Shown piece after piece: positions 37,601-47,894 of a stretch of DNA of 64,000 bases (position 1 is its first letter; the number at the start of each line of letters is the position of its first letter). Under the pieces are notes generated by a model, which searched no databases, was not told the origin of the DNA, and was given only the letters and a program-made list of their open reading frames with translations. Location of the stretch: contig CM074805.1 of NCBI GenBank assembly GCA_037447605.1, forward strand, positions 3,837,320 through 3,901,319, in the 5' to 3' direction. Both the position numbers and the translations under genes were made by a program. The DNA comes from Zygnema circumcarinatum (lineage: Eukaryota > Streptophyta > Zygnematophyceae > Zygnematales > Zygnemataceae).

Positions 37601-38733
37601 GTGTTTTCTTTGTTGTGCGGCTCAATTGCGTTAGATCTAATCAGCTCACCTCCACTTTCTCGCCTCCAAATTCGCGGCTCCATATGCGTCCTCCCACCCT
37701 CTCCCCGGCCTCCAACAGAACTACATCGACCGAACCTGACTTCTGCACTCGTCCAAACAACATACGGTTAAATCCAAAGAGGAGACCGGCATTCATCTGA
37801 CTACGAGAAACTGCGTCAATTGATTTTAACCACGTGCAGCTTAAGTTTATTCCCAATCGACCGCGAATGTGCTGAGTTCAACAAGCATGCCCCTGATTGC
37901 ACTTCTGCGAATATTTTGGAGTGCTGAATCTGCAAGCATGATGGACCTCGTTAGAAACTAATCGGCTTAAATATCTCATGGCGGCATTGAGTCCATCAAT
38001 ACTTTAGGCGTGGCCCAAATACGCTTTTAGAAAAGTTCATGCACAGATTGGAACTACATTGCAGCTACCGATGCTTTTTTTCTAACAGCGAGGGCTTAGA
38101 AGTTGGTGTAGGATCAAGTGGCAAGAAAAAGAAACTAAAGTACTACACTCGTGCAAAGAAGGGATGGAAACCATGGTTTATTCAAGGGTTTCAAAAACCC
38201 ACCAATTCCAATGTTTATGAGAGCGAAAACAATATTTATTAAAAAATTCGTTGCCATGAGGTTTGCAGTTGCTAGAAGACAAAGATACGGTATCAACTCA
38301 AGAGCAAATTTTGAAACAATTCAAATCAACGATCACAATCTATCCTCAAAGAATCTCGACGATTCAAGATAAAGAGCGAACTCTCGTCCTTTCTCTGTTC
38401 ACGTCAACCACTTCCATCATTGTCCGCGCCGTTCACCGAGGTTAATTAACATGTCCTTGAACCTACTTGGAAGAATGATTGTACATTGCTCATCAAAGCT
38501 TTCATGTTCGCATTGCAATGCTCTCTGAAGCTGAACGAATTAAAAAATCCCTTCAATAAGCAGACTGCTGAGTGTATGCATGTAGTTCACATTCCACACA
38601 CTTCGTACGCACTCTCCTCCCGCAACAAGCAGCACCCGCCGTCCCCTCCCTTCCACCCCTTCACCTGCAGCTGCATGGCCGCCACCAGCCCCGAGATGCC
38701 CGCCCCCACCACCACCACCTTGGGCCGCGCCAT
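34688..38733 (-). CDS. Flavin amine oxidase, polyamine oxidase PAO5 class
   Basis: Exons 38665-38733, 37650-37742, 37120-37386, 36807-37006, 36276-36566, 35741-36080, 34688-35347 sum to 1920 nt, giving 639 residues. The N-terminal FAD-binding motif is VVVVGAGISGLVAA, followed by LLEAGERVGGRIWS, MGANWIHGTEGSPL, EYPGPHITIAKG, VVVTVSLGVLKE, IRRMGFGTVDKIFLQFP, and the C-terminal WGTDPLFRGSYSYVAVGSSG and ILFAGEATHRSSYSNTHGAF. This order and the GSYSYVAVGSSG block match PAO5-type spermine/thermospermine oxidases, which are cytosolic and produce H2O2 and shorter polyamines. It is about 100 residues longer than Arabidopsis PAO5, with an acidic insert in the fourth exon and a Ser/Glu-rich loop (TGEEDSEEGSAQ). 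Extending upstream of 38733 would need a GTG start, so I kept MARPK. The junction between exons 4 and 5 is the weakest. Confidence 0.92.
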
Positions 38734-39095
38734 GGCTGCCTCTGCCCCTCTTCGCTCCTTCCGCACCCGCTTCACGCCCAGGCCACGGCCCCGACGGAAA
38801 GTGGCGTCACGCTGCTGACGCCACGGACGGCGCGGTTGTACGAACAGGTGCAAGTTTGACGCAACGGATTTTGGCGTCCCAGATGGCACCTTCCTGGCAG
38901 CTGCCTCAACCCTAAAACCCTAAACCCTTAACCCTACAACCTCAAAACTCAAAACCCCGACCCCGACCGTACGTTTCCTTACCGTACGGTACCCTGTCGA
39001 GCTCATGTCGGCATGAGGCATGGCCCATGGCATGGCATGGCAGAGCGATAAAGGCCCTCCCTCCACTCGCGCGATTCATCAGAGCTCGAGGCCAT
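38734..39095. promoter_or_regulatory. Compact bidirectional promoter with telo-box repeats
   Basis: Only about 360 bases separate the PAO5-like start (-) from the next gene's putative start (+). At 38908-38937 there is an array of CCCTAAA units (telo-box AAACCCTAA), a motif common in promoters of plant growth and translation genes. At 38968-38995 lies a GTAC cluster including CCGTACGGTACC. Regulation is inferred only from motifs. Confidence 0.45.
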
Positions 39096-40735
39096 ATGGC
39101 TATGGCGGTCGCGGCTGGGGGCGTGCCTGCGGCGCTGCGTGCCCTCCTCCGCGTCGCTGTCTTGGCGCCCCTCTGCAGGCTGGAGGCGCTTTCAGGAGGG
39201 GCGGCTGGAGGAGGGTCGTTTCAGGCGGGCGGTCAGCGGGGGATGACCAAACGGGCCAAGAAGACGTGGGGATGTACGACAGTTCGTCGAATTTTTAGAG
39301 TGTTCTATTAAGGAATTTTCATGGTGGCTGTAGATATTTTGGAATTCTGCAGGTTTATTGAATAATTTCTTCGTTTGGTTCCGCCAGTTGGAAGTTGTAT
39401 TGCAAGATTGGACCGTGCGTTTTCAGTAGCATGTATCCTGCTGACATGCCGATTGAACCTGCGCGACTGTTTGGTGGATTGGCTGCAGTCCCCTGGGTGG
39501 AGGTTCAAGTGGAGGAGGGAGTGCCTGTTCCATCATCGCAACCAAATGCAGGCAGCATCGGGAATCGCAAGCATTTACGGCGCATGAAATTGCGAGCCCT
39601 TTTCGCCAAGGTGCTTACGCTTGACCTTTTACGGAATGTGGGTTTGAATATGAAGCTCTTGTATAATTAAGATGCTAGTTGTACGACACTCTAGCGTGAA
39701 AGCAACCATGGAAATGCCACTGAAAGCAACATAAATGATAACTTACTGCCCGAGTCCGCTTCCCAATTTCAAAGGTACAGTAGTGCGCTTACTTTTCTTG
39801 GAAGTAGTTTGGATCAATTTGAGATGTAAGTGTTTCCATTGCTGTTTGGCTGTCTTGTAACGTCACACTTAGACTGAAAGCTTACGGGTCAGTAGCCTTC
39901 TTGACAAGAGTCACAAAATGACGTTTTTGGTACACGAAGTTGTGGCTACTATGTTTTTCTCCAAAGGTCCCTTTGCAACTTGTTTGCGTCCGGAAGCATG
40001 AATGGAGTAAGAAACCTAAAGGCTCAAGTTAAACTTGACGCTTGCCACGGAGTTTGTCCGTTGGTGCATTAGAAGTTTCCACAAGGTGCTGTTTCTCAAG
40101 AAAGGAAGGGGGTGGAACTGGGAGGCTGCCTTCGAGTCATGATTCAGCTGACTCGGATGTTTCTGCTGTGAGCAGGAGGAGGTGCACAAGAAACTCGCAG
40201 AAAGGAAAGTAGCGTTTGAGGCAAGGGACAAGGCTCGAATTGAGCGGTGGAATGCTGCGAAAAGTCGTGCGGATGAATGGCAGTTATTCTTGCAAAACAA
40301 CGGTGGCACAACCTCTAAAGTGGCAGAAGCTCAGCAATGATCACTAACATGTATTATCAACAGGATATGTTATAGAGGTTTTCTCAATTTCCTTCTAGTG
40401 CTGGGACCCAGAGGGAAGCACTGAGGAAGAAGAAGCAGCATGCCACTAAATCTATCAAAGTTGGAGCGTTTGAACAGATTTTTGGACAGGATGTATCCTC
40501 CGCTACTCCCGAATCCTTTCCCCAATGCTCCCAAGGAGTTCTCCAGAGGGTATCAACTCCTCACGTCCCGGTTTCGGTAGAACCAAACCTGTTTTTGGAG
40601 CTTCTGTCAGTAGCCAGCCAGTCCCTTGAGGAGATCACCCCCAGGCTACGGCTGTACTCCTGTAACCTGCGTCTCTTGGGGCGTTATTTACCCTCCAGTG
40701 CTCCGGACATTATATTGCAGAAGTTTTGCCGTTAA
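39096..40735 (+). CDS. Unrecognised gene, possibly organelle-targeted small protein
   Basis: I do not recognise this gene. A first exon from 39096 starts MAMAVAAGGVPAALRALLRV and is Ala/Arg-rich without acidic residues at the front, like a mitochondrial or plastid presequence. It then reads GMTKRAKKTW. A second exon (about 39388-39610) gives KIGPCVFSSMYPADMPIEPA, RLFGGLAAVPWVEVQVEEGV and RKHLRRMKLRALFAK. A third (about 40176-40290) is basic and helical (EEVHKKLAERKVAFEARDK, RIERWNAAKSRADEW). A fourth (about 40399-40735) gives KKKQHATKSIKVGAFEQIFG and ends in a stop at 40735. The basic composition and presequence would fit an organellar ribosomal or RNA-associated protein, but that is a guess. 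The exon 1-2 junction could not be joined in phase. Confidence 0.4.
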
Positions 40736-41701
40736 GAATTCAGCTGACGTCTTTTAAGACATTCAAACTTATTTTTTTGCGCTCCTGTAAAGGACAAACT
40801 AGGCTTAGTTCAGAACGCTCTCATAGTGTCAGCCTCCTCTATGTGGATAGCTTAGGCTTTGGGACAAATTAAAGGCCAAGGGAAATCTGGAATGTTGTAG
40901 CGTTGCTAATTGCCAATGGTGTAGGGCCCTATGGGCGCACATTGGCTGGGGGGATGCTCCTGTCAATTGCGGACTCTGTCGCTGAATTCTTAAAAAAGGG
41001 AGTTGGTAGTGGTCCTGGTACGGATGCACATTCTGCTGGTGAGGCGCGTTCGGCGACATCATAGTGGGCATGGCTTCACGATGTACTCAGTTTTTTGAAT
41101 GTGGTAAATATTTACATTATTATGGACGCGCTCACGGTTTTTGTGAAGTCAATGGACGTAAGCGCCGCCGTCCGTCCATTTTCTGCCCCATCTCGTGCAA
41201 GGGCTGATGTCATCAAACCGCAAGTTTTCCCCTCATTTTGCGGGAATGGCGTCAGCAAGCCGCAAGTTTTTCACAGCTCGAACCATTGGATAGGCAACCA
41301 TTGGACAACCATTCGATGGCAATGGTTGGACGTCCAATGGTTGCCAACCATTGGCATCCACTGATTCCGAACCATTCGACTTTGCCAACCATTGGCGCGG
41401 GAATTGCCAGTGAACGAAATCTTACGAACAAGAAAGTTTCGGAAGTACTCCGCCGCACCAGAATCGCGATGTCGCCAGAGTACTCGTTCTGGTCTCAAAC
41501 TTACGATCAACTTTTGTCTGACACCCCCTAATGGTCCGACCCGTAAAGATTTTTTCCTCCTTTCCCGAGTGCTGATGTCGGTAATCCGCAAGTTTTTCCC
41601 CTCCGCGGAGACACGACCTGAGGCCTGCAACTAGTTGCGCTTCCGCTCGCTGCCGAGTTATCTGGTGGAGAGGCAGAGTTCTGTGGGGTGGAGGAGCAGC
41701 C
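40736..41701. other. Spacer upstream of PUX2 with repeated motifs
   Basis: There is no coding sequence I can support. The region holds three copies of CCGCAAGTTTT(T)C near 41218, 41260 and 41586, and a palindromic CAACCATTGG cluster (41281-41400). It is probably the PUX2 promoter region with an inserted repeat. Confidence 0.4.
41281..41400. repeat. CAACCATTGG palindromic repeat cluster
   Basis: Within 120 bases the palindromic core CAACCATTGG or close variants occur about six times. One segment (AACCATTGGACAACCATT..GATGGCAATGGTTGGACGTC) is nearly identical to the left cluster of the 168-905 element around 202-238. I read it as a decayed relative of that element, close upstream of PUX2. Confidence 0.7.
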
Positions 41702-44333
41702 ATGGACGACATCCAGAAGCAGGCGAAGGAGATTATGAACAAAATTGCCAACCCTTTCAAGCCCAAGTTCAAGGGTCAGGGCCACCGCTTAGGCAGTGCA
41801 GACGGCTCGTCGGCTTCAGCGTCAACCCCTTCAAAGGGGGGGGCTGCTGGGAGGCCTTCAGCCAGCAGTGCGAGAGGAGTGGCATCTCATGGCGCCGCAG
41901 GCAGTGGAGACTTGCCTTCCAGAGAGAAGGTTAGACAGGAATTTGGTGGAGTACAGCGAGGCAGTGGCTCTCAGCCAGCAAAAAACACTCGCACTGAAAG
42001 CCAGGGGGTTGTAAGGAATGATGTTGGAGCTCAGAGTGTTCCTGTGAAGACTGTCGGAAGTATTTTGCAGGAACGTGAAGCAGGGGTCCGATCACATGAG
42101 GAGCGTGGACCTTTTAGTCCGTTTAGGCCTGATATAGCATCTGCTGGAGCAGCGGGGGGAGGGATGGTCGGCTTTTCCAGCATGGAGCCTCCTGCATCTG
42201 GAAAGGTTCGGGAGGGTCCTCAGAACGATCAGCGTTATCAGTGCCCCGTTTGCCAAGAATGTTGGAATTCCGAGGTTGAGGTTGCCATGCACGTGGACGA
42301 GTGTCTCTCCAGAAAATTGGCGGAGGGAGGAAATGCGCAGGAGATCGCCAGCGGAGAAAGCAAGATGTCAAGCATAGGGAGTAACGACCTTGCTAGGGGG
42401 ATACGTAGCAGTTCTGAGTTGACAGCGGACAGGGAAAAGGTAGAGGGCCACGTAGGTGAGAGAAGAGGATTTTGGGAGATTCATCAAGCAGCAGCAACAA
42501 TCATCTCTGCTGCACCTCAGCAGGCCTCGTTGGAGATTTTGGTCAAAATTTTGAGGAACATCAGCAACGAGCCATCGCTAGAGAAGTTCCGGCGTCTCCG
42601 GATGGGCAATCCGAAGATAGCTGAGTTGGTGGGAAGAGCTGTTGGAGCCATGGAACTTTTGCAAGCCGTTGGATTTGAGCTCACTGAGGAGGGTGGGCAG
42701 GGGGCTGAGAAGGAGGTGGTAGCAGTGATGAAGCAGCCTGATGAAAATCAGTTAACAGGTATAAACGAAGCTGTGCACCTCTTGGAACTGCAGCTTCCGA
42801 AACCGCTGACAGTCCAGACAACTGAGTCGAGTTCAGGAACTCCAATGTTTTCATTAGTCAAATCAAATTCGGCATCAGGCCAAAGCTCCAGAGGCGAAAG
42901 CGGCACGGCCGGGTCGGTGGCTGCCGTACCATCTGCAAAGCCCTCCGTGCTAGCAAGGAAAAGGGACAGAAAGGTGTGCATACTTGCTGTGACTCTTAGC
43001 CAGTTTTCGCACAGCTGCCTTAGGGTTGGTCTGCTCGCTTCAATATGTGCAAAAATGAAACTTACTCGAGTGGAGGGGTGAGCATTGGTTCAAGGGCTGG
43101 TAATGCTGAGTCAAGGTGCATTTAGACTATATTGAACCTCCAGTGATGAATGCAAGTGCAAGCAAGCGGGCATTTTATCGTCCTGAGAGAAAATGACAGT
43201 GACTTGCAAGTAGCAGCCTGAGTTGGACTTTTTTATCCTGGTGTGGACAGTTGCGCGTGTTCTTGCCATCACCTGAGAATATGGCGGCCCGCATAGAGGT
43301 TCCCGATTCGTTTTTTGTACGCTCGGCTGAAGAAGTTCGTAATGAGGTTCTGGCTCGAAAGAAACAATTGGAAAATTCACAGGTACTTGTTACAAGGGCC
43401 TGGAGAGAGAAGCAGGCAGCTGCTAGTAAACGGCGCTATTCAGCAGCCATTTTGCGGATCCAGCTTCCAGACATGCTTGTCCTGGAAGGCGTTTTCCATC
43501 CATCAGAGCCAACTTCTGCACTTTATGAGGTCTGTCTTCACTCCCAGACGTGAATTCTAGTTGGCATGGTCTTGGTCTTGGTCTAAAAACCCTAAAAACC
43601 CTAAAAACCGTAAAAACCCTAAAAAGGGCTTTAGGTCTGGAATGGATTCAGGCCCTTGCTCTGATTATCAATTTTATCGGGGGAAAGAATTGAAGGTAGC
43701 CAGCTTTCCTGTTAGTCTTTTTCTATCATTTGAAGGCTCCATGCCACGAGTCATAATGATTGTTTTCAATCCTGAAGGTCGGACCATCGGGAAGTTGGTT
43801 GGCTTCCTTTTATTTTCTGTTTAAGCGAATCTGTGCTCTATATGTACAGCTAAATTTAGGTCATATAGTCCTTTCCCCTGTCTTCTTGATCGAGAGATGC
43901 ACTAATTTCTCTCTCGTTGAGCACATAGACCGATTGATCTTGCCTCTCCTTAAACTTCCGGCCCAGTCACCATTAGCCAGTGGCATATTGGCATGCTTGT
44001 CTTGGAGAGCTCAAGTCAACCCACTCACTGCATCTTTGTGGCCGGTGGTGAATGGCCGGCCTTTGTGACTCGCAGTTTGTTGCAGAAGCTTTGCTGGACC
44101 CCTCTCAGGAGTTTCAGCTCTGCCACCCCATTCCCACTCGCAGTCCCTTCATCCCCTCTGTGGCGACCTCTAAAGCCGCCATTCCTACCTTGGAAGAGGC
44201 GGACTTGGTCCCGGCCTCGCTCATCAAGTTCCGGGCGGTCGATATCGGGCCGGGAGGGTACACAGGGCTCAGGAAGGACCTCATTTTGCGGGCAGAGCCT
44301 CTCACCTCTACTCCATACCCGACCAGCCAGTGA
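41702..44333 (+). CDS. Plant UBX-domain protein, PUX2 type
   Basis: Exons 41702-42973, 43251-43529, 44076-44333 sum to 1809 nt, giving 602 residues. The start MDDIQKQAKEIMNKIANPFK and FKGQGHRLGS match PUX2. A C2H2-like zinc finger (CPVCQECWNSEVEVAMHVDEC, around 180-200) is followed by a PUB domain (about 260-350; LEILVKILRNISNEPSLEKF, RRLRMGNPKIAELVG, GFELTEEGG). The second exon carries RVFLPSPENMAARIEVPDSF and the start of the UBX domain (LRIQLPDMLVLEGVFHPSEP). The third completes it (FVAEALLDPSQEF, LVPASLIKFRAVD). PUX proteins are adaptors of the CDC48/p97 AAA ATPase; PUX2 is a peripheral-membrane adaptor in Arabidopsis. This version is about 140 residues longer, mostly in Ser/Gly linkers. 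Intron 2 holds an interstitial CCCTAAA-like array (43585-43625). Confidence 0.94.
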
Positions 44334-44436
44334 GGGGGCCGCGGCTGTACAGCAGGGTATATTATAGTCTTGGGGATATCCATGGGTTTTTTGTTCTTTT
44401 TTTTTGTTTTTTAATTTTTAATTGTTTGAAGGAATT

Positions 44437-44796
44437 GCGGCGTACAATAGTTTCTTTCCTGTATAGCTTTAGCCATTGGCTGCGTCGATTCCACTCGAAG
44501 AAGCCTGTGTATGATTGTAGGGATTTTCTTTACCGCTTTTTCGCAGTTTTGTCCTCCAAATAATGCTTTGACTCATTGGGGTTCGAAGAGTCAAGTTATT
44601 GAACTAACTTTGTTTCCTGTCCGCGTGACATTCTGCTAGTCATTGTTATCAAAGTTGATATTCCAAATTGGTTTAAGGCTTATTGGTTGTGGAAGAAGAA
44701 GCACGCTTTTATATGTGGTTGCAATGTCTGTGCTTTGCAAGAGAAGTGGCCCTTCAAGCAAGCACCATGCTTGTCCTTTTTTGGCAATCAGATGTG
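44437..44796 (+). repeat. 360-bp duplicated segment, copy A
   Basis: This segment aligns colinearly with 48821-49180 in the same orientation, by eye at roughly 90% identity with only a few single-base gaps. It starts near GGCGTACA and ends at GGCAATCAGATGTG. It lies just downstream of the PUX2 stop. A GGGGTTCGAAGAGTC stretch resembles a tRNA B box, but no A box or cloverleaf is found. Confidence 0.85.
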
Positions 44797-46135
44797 CATC
44801 TCTCTTTTGTTTCTTTTGCTTTTCATTTCCTGTCGACCACACCCTCGTTTTTACATCTCAAACTACTTTTCCAGACATGCGAAATTACAGAACAAAGCCT
44901 ACTTTGAAATTTACAGCACCAACTCCAGTTAAGGAGACAATCTGGTTATTCTGATTTTTTTGCATTCTGCAGGACCTTTAAAAATGGCGTGAAGAGTCAG
45001 CTCACTTTATTTTCCACTCCGTTGGCACCGGAAAGAGGCGCGTGGTTTCTCAGTGGTAGTATCCCCCCCGCCTCTCCCATTCCGATATATCCAAAGTCCG
45101 GATTTCATTCCGCACCTCGACATGGAAGGCATTCGGAGAGGTTACGCTCTTACAAATAACACCACAGATTCGCCACTGATTGAAGAGAGTGGGTGCTGAC
45201 TTGACGGTCAGCCACAACCCTAAAAAACCCTAAAATCCGCATTGTGAAGGACAGTGTCGTAGAATGGATGTAGGCTGTATGGTGTGTATCAAGGTGAAGG
45301 GAGTCTCACTGCTCCTTTCGTTTATTATTTAAAAAAAAAATGAGAATCATCATTTTTTACTGCATTTCATATTGCAAACCAGGTTTTGAAACATAAAGCG
45401 CAAAATTAAATAAATTTCATGTGAGGCGGATATTAGAAAAAGTCATTATAGAACCATGCGAACACATAAATTAGGGTGACACACGAGCGGATCTGTCACT
45501 CCGCTCATTGCCAGCTCTCTATCTACAAAGCTCGATACGTAATTTCCGACCATCATAAAGACTACTGCAACAAAGATCACCACTATCGTCATATAATTTA
45601 GAGACCCAAAAGATCACAAAAGTTCACTGAATCCTCCCCATATTAGGGGGGGCTCAGACTTAGCACATGGCCAAATCAATTTCGTAAGCCTGTCGGGCGA
45701 CAGGCTCGACTTAACTTCACTTTGCTAAATTCTTCTGCTCAAAAGTCTAAATTTAACCTTTCAGCAAGGCCACTTTGCTTTGCTGAAAGATTGAGAGAGG
45801 GTCCCACCTGTGAGAAAGGAATTCACCGCGTTTCCAACAAAACGGGAGGTGGAAATTGAGCCATAGTAAACGTAAAGGCTGGTCGTGGATCCTTCAAAGT
45901 ACCAACAGCCCTATGTCGTTTTCAACTCAGTGTATACTTCTAGAACATGCACTTCTGTGGGAATCACCTGTACTTTCGTTAATTGCTTTCTCCAGAGAAA
46001 TGGATTACCGGAGCTGTTTAGTTGTTTGTCAATCCTGCACCACAGGCTTGCAGTGTAGTGCATCTGGAAGGAAGACAAATGAATGGGCTTAACTCAGGAG
46101 CTGAATGGTCTATATCACCCTGCTTGTGTTTACAG
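44797..46135. other. Intergenic stretch downstream of PUX2
   Basis: I see no supported gene. A short CCCTAAA-like array lies at 45215-45238. A segment near 45030-45060 (GTTTCTCAGTGGTAGTATCC) resembles a tRNA A box but has no matching 3' half. Confidence 0.35.
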
Positions 46136-46996
46136 ACTGGGGAATGCATGCACGAATGCTGCCCTTATGTCGTTCGCCTGCTGAACCCTCGCGTTGTGGA
46201 AGTTCTGCCTCCTGAGCAGCTTGCCCGGAGCTTAGGTCTGCCTTGCTCGCTGGTTGAGCCCCCTCGCAAACCCATCTTACAGGAGCTGGCAATGGCTATG
46301 GTTGTTGGGCCACAGCTGACCTCGCTGCCAACCGTATGGGCTGACCAGTCCGTGGCCGTAAGCCTTTTGAACTTGAATTGAAACCTGATGAAGTCGACTC
46401 CCGGAGGCTTTGGGGGTTGGAAGGCAACAAGCAGGAGTGATTCTGACAGAGGTGCATTCGGAGTATCCATCGTTATGCAAAATGCTACTGGCCGCTTTGC
46501 AGCCACAGCAGCCGCAGCTTGTCCGTGAGTCTGCAGTAGAAGTCCTCGCAGAGCTTGTAGCTGAAGTGGACTTGCTGCCCGGGAGGAATGAAGCTGTCCG
46601 AGCGACTATAGCGGGTGGGTATTGTTGGTGTTCCATGGTGGTCTTATCTGCTTCGGTAAGCTGATTCAAGAAGTATGCATAACATTTGGGAAGGTTCTCC
46701 TTCACCGGGTCTTGCTTGCTAGAGCTTTTCTCAAATTCACGCTGCACAGTCTTATGGTTGGACCTGACATTCTACTGCCATTCACTTATCCGAACAGGTG
46801 GAGGGTGCATGAAGGGCATGCTCTCCAGTAACGCTTGTGCAGAAAGGTGAACTTTCGATGGTGGGGATTCGTTGCAGGTGTGGCCGCAGCAGGGACTGCA
46901 GCAGGTGTATGCAGTGAGGAGTTTAAAGTTCTTCTTCCCCTTTTGACGACCCTTGGGAGGGCAGAAGCTCCCCTGTTGGCATCTTTGCATTCATAA
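46136..46996 (+). CDS. Unrecognised protein, 3' exons only
   Basis: Three exons join in phase: 46136-46357, 46452-46614 and 46878-46996 (stop TAA). The product part reads MHECCPYVVRLLNPRVVEVL, PRKPILQELAMAMVVGPQ, YPSLCKMLLAALQPQQPQLV, RESAVEVLAELVAEVDLLPG and FKVLLPLLTTLGRAEAPLLA. The helical, Leu-rich pattern resembles HEAT/ARM-type repeats, but I cannot name a family. Upstream exons were not found; the frame is open to about 46022. It could be the 3' end of a real gene or a gene remnant in a repeat-rich area. Confidence 0.4.
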
Positions 46997-47392
46997 ATCT
47001 ATTATGTTTATGAATAAGGAGCTGCAGCTGCTGCAGTGGCTCGTGCAGCTCACGGCGGAAAGAACACTCGGGCGAGACCTGGCGGGAGCATCTTGAGGTC
47101 GTTTTCATGATCATGATCATCCGGGGAAAGGTCTCATGAACTTAGTTTGAAATAGTTTTCTCAACGGGTTGATAGATGCCCTAGGTCGCTGGATCATTTG
47201 GACAACTCATGTGGTAGTAGAAACTGAAACATAGATCCGTGCTCCATGTCAATAGTGAAAAGGCTCTGATGTACTCACTCCCACGTGCTAGAATCAAACA
47301 AGGAAAGACAAGCTTGACTGATGATTTCTGTATGATAGGCATAAGTTTGATTGATTCAATCAGCGACCGCCACCGTCATACGAGAAGTTACA

Positions 47393-47822
47393 CGAGGGAG
47401 AGGGAGTGAGCGAGAGGAGCGAGAAGGAGAGAGAGGGAGGGAGAGGGAGAAGAGGGGAAAATGAGAGGGAGAGAGGGACAGTGAGAGAGGGAGAGAGGAA
47501 GAGAGAAATGGAGAGGGAGAGAGAGAGAGAGTCAGAGAGGGAGAGGGAAAGAGGAGAAAAAGAGAGGGAGTGAGGGACAGTGGGAGAGGGAGAGAGAGAG
47601 AGAGTCAGAGAGGGAGAGGGAAAGAGGAGAAAAAGAGAGGGAGTGAGGGACAGTGAGAGAGGGAGAGAGAGAGAAAAGGAGGGGGAGAGGGAGAGAGGAA
47701 GAGAGAAATGGAGAAGGGGAGAGAGAGAGTCAGAGAGGGAGAGGGAAAGAGGAGAAAAAGAGAGGGAGTGAAGGACAGTGGGAGAGGGAGCGAGAAAGAA
47801 AGGGAGGGGGAGAGGGAGGTTT
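47393..47822 (+). repeat. Polypurine GA-rich tract with higher-order repeats
   Basis: About 430 bases are almost pure purine (GAGAGG, GGGAGA, GAAAGAGGAG) on the plus strand. A longer unit beginning GTCAGAGAGGGAGAGGGAAA recurs at 47531, 47604 and 47729. Such mirror-like polypurine tracts can form triplex (H-DNA) structures and are unstable. The frames through it are artefacts. Confidence 0.9.
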
Positions 47823-47894
47823 GAGACGTGGTCTGGCTATGCAGGGAAGCCGGAGAGAACCCTAATTCAGCTCCAAACATGCCTAACTCTCATC

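Noticed and set aside
38665-38889. N-terminal extension of the PAO5-like protein with a targeting-like sequence
   Set aside because: It would need a GTG start; the ATG at 38733 gives the usual family start just before GAGISG.
39237-39270. MTKRAKK as the start of ribosomal protein eL43
   Set aside because: The characteristic continuation (GIVGKYGTRYG) and zinc-finger cysteines are absent downstream.
44577-44595. GGTTCGAA in the duplicated segment as a tRNA-derived SINE B box
   Set aside because: No A box at the proper distance in either copy; kept only as a possibility to test.
45020-45110. tRNA-like segment with A-box similarity
   Set aside because: No B box, no acceptor-stem complement and no cloverleaf could be drawn.
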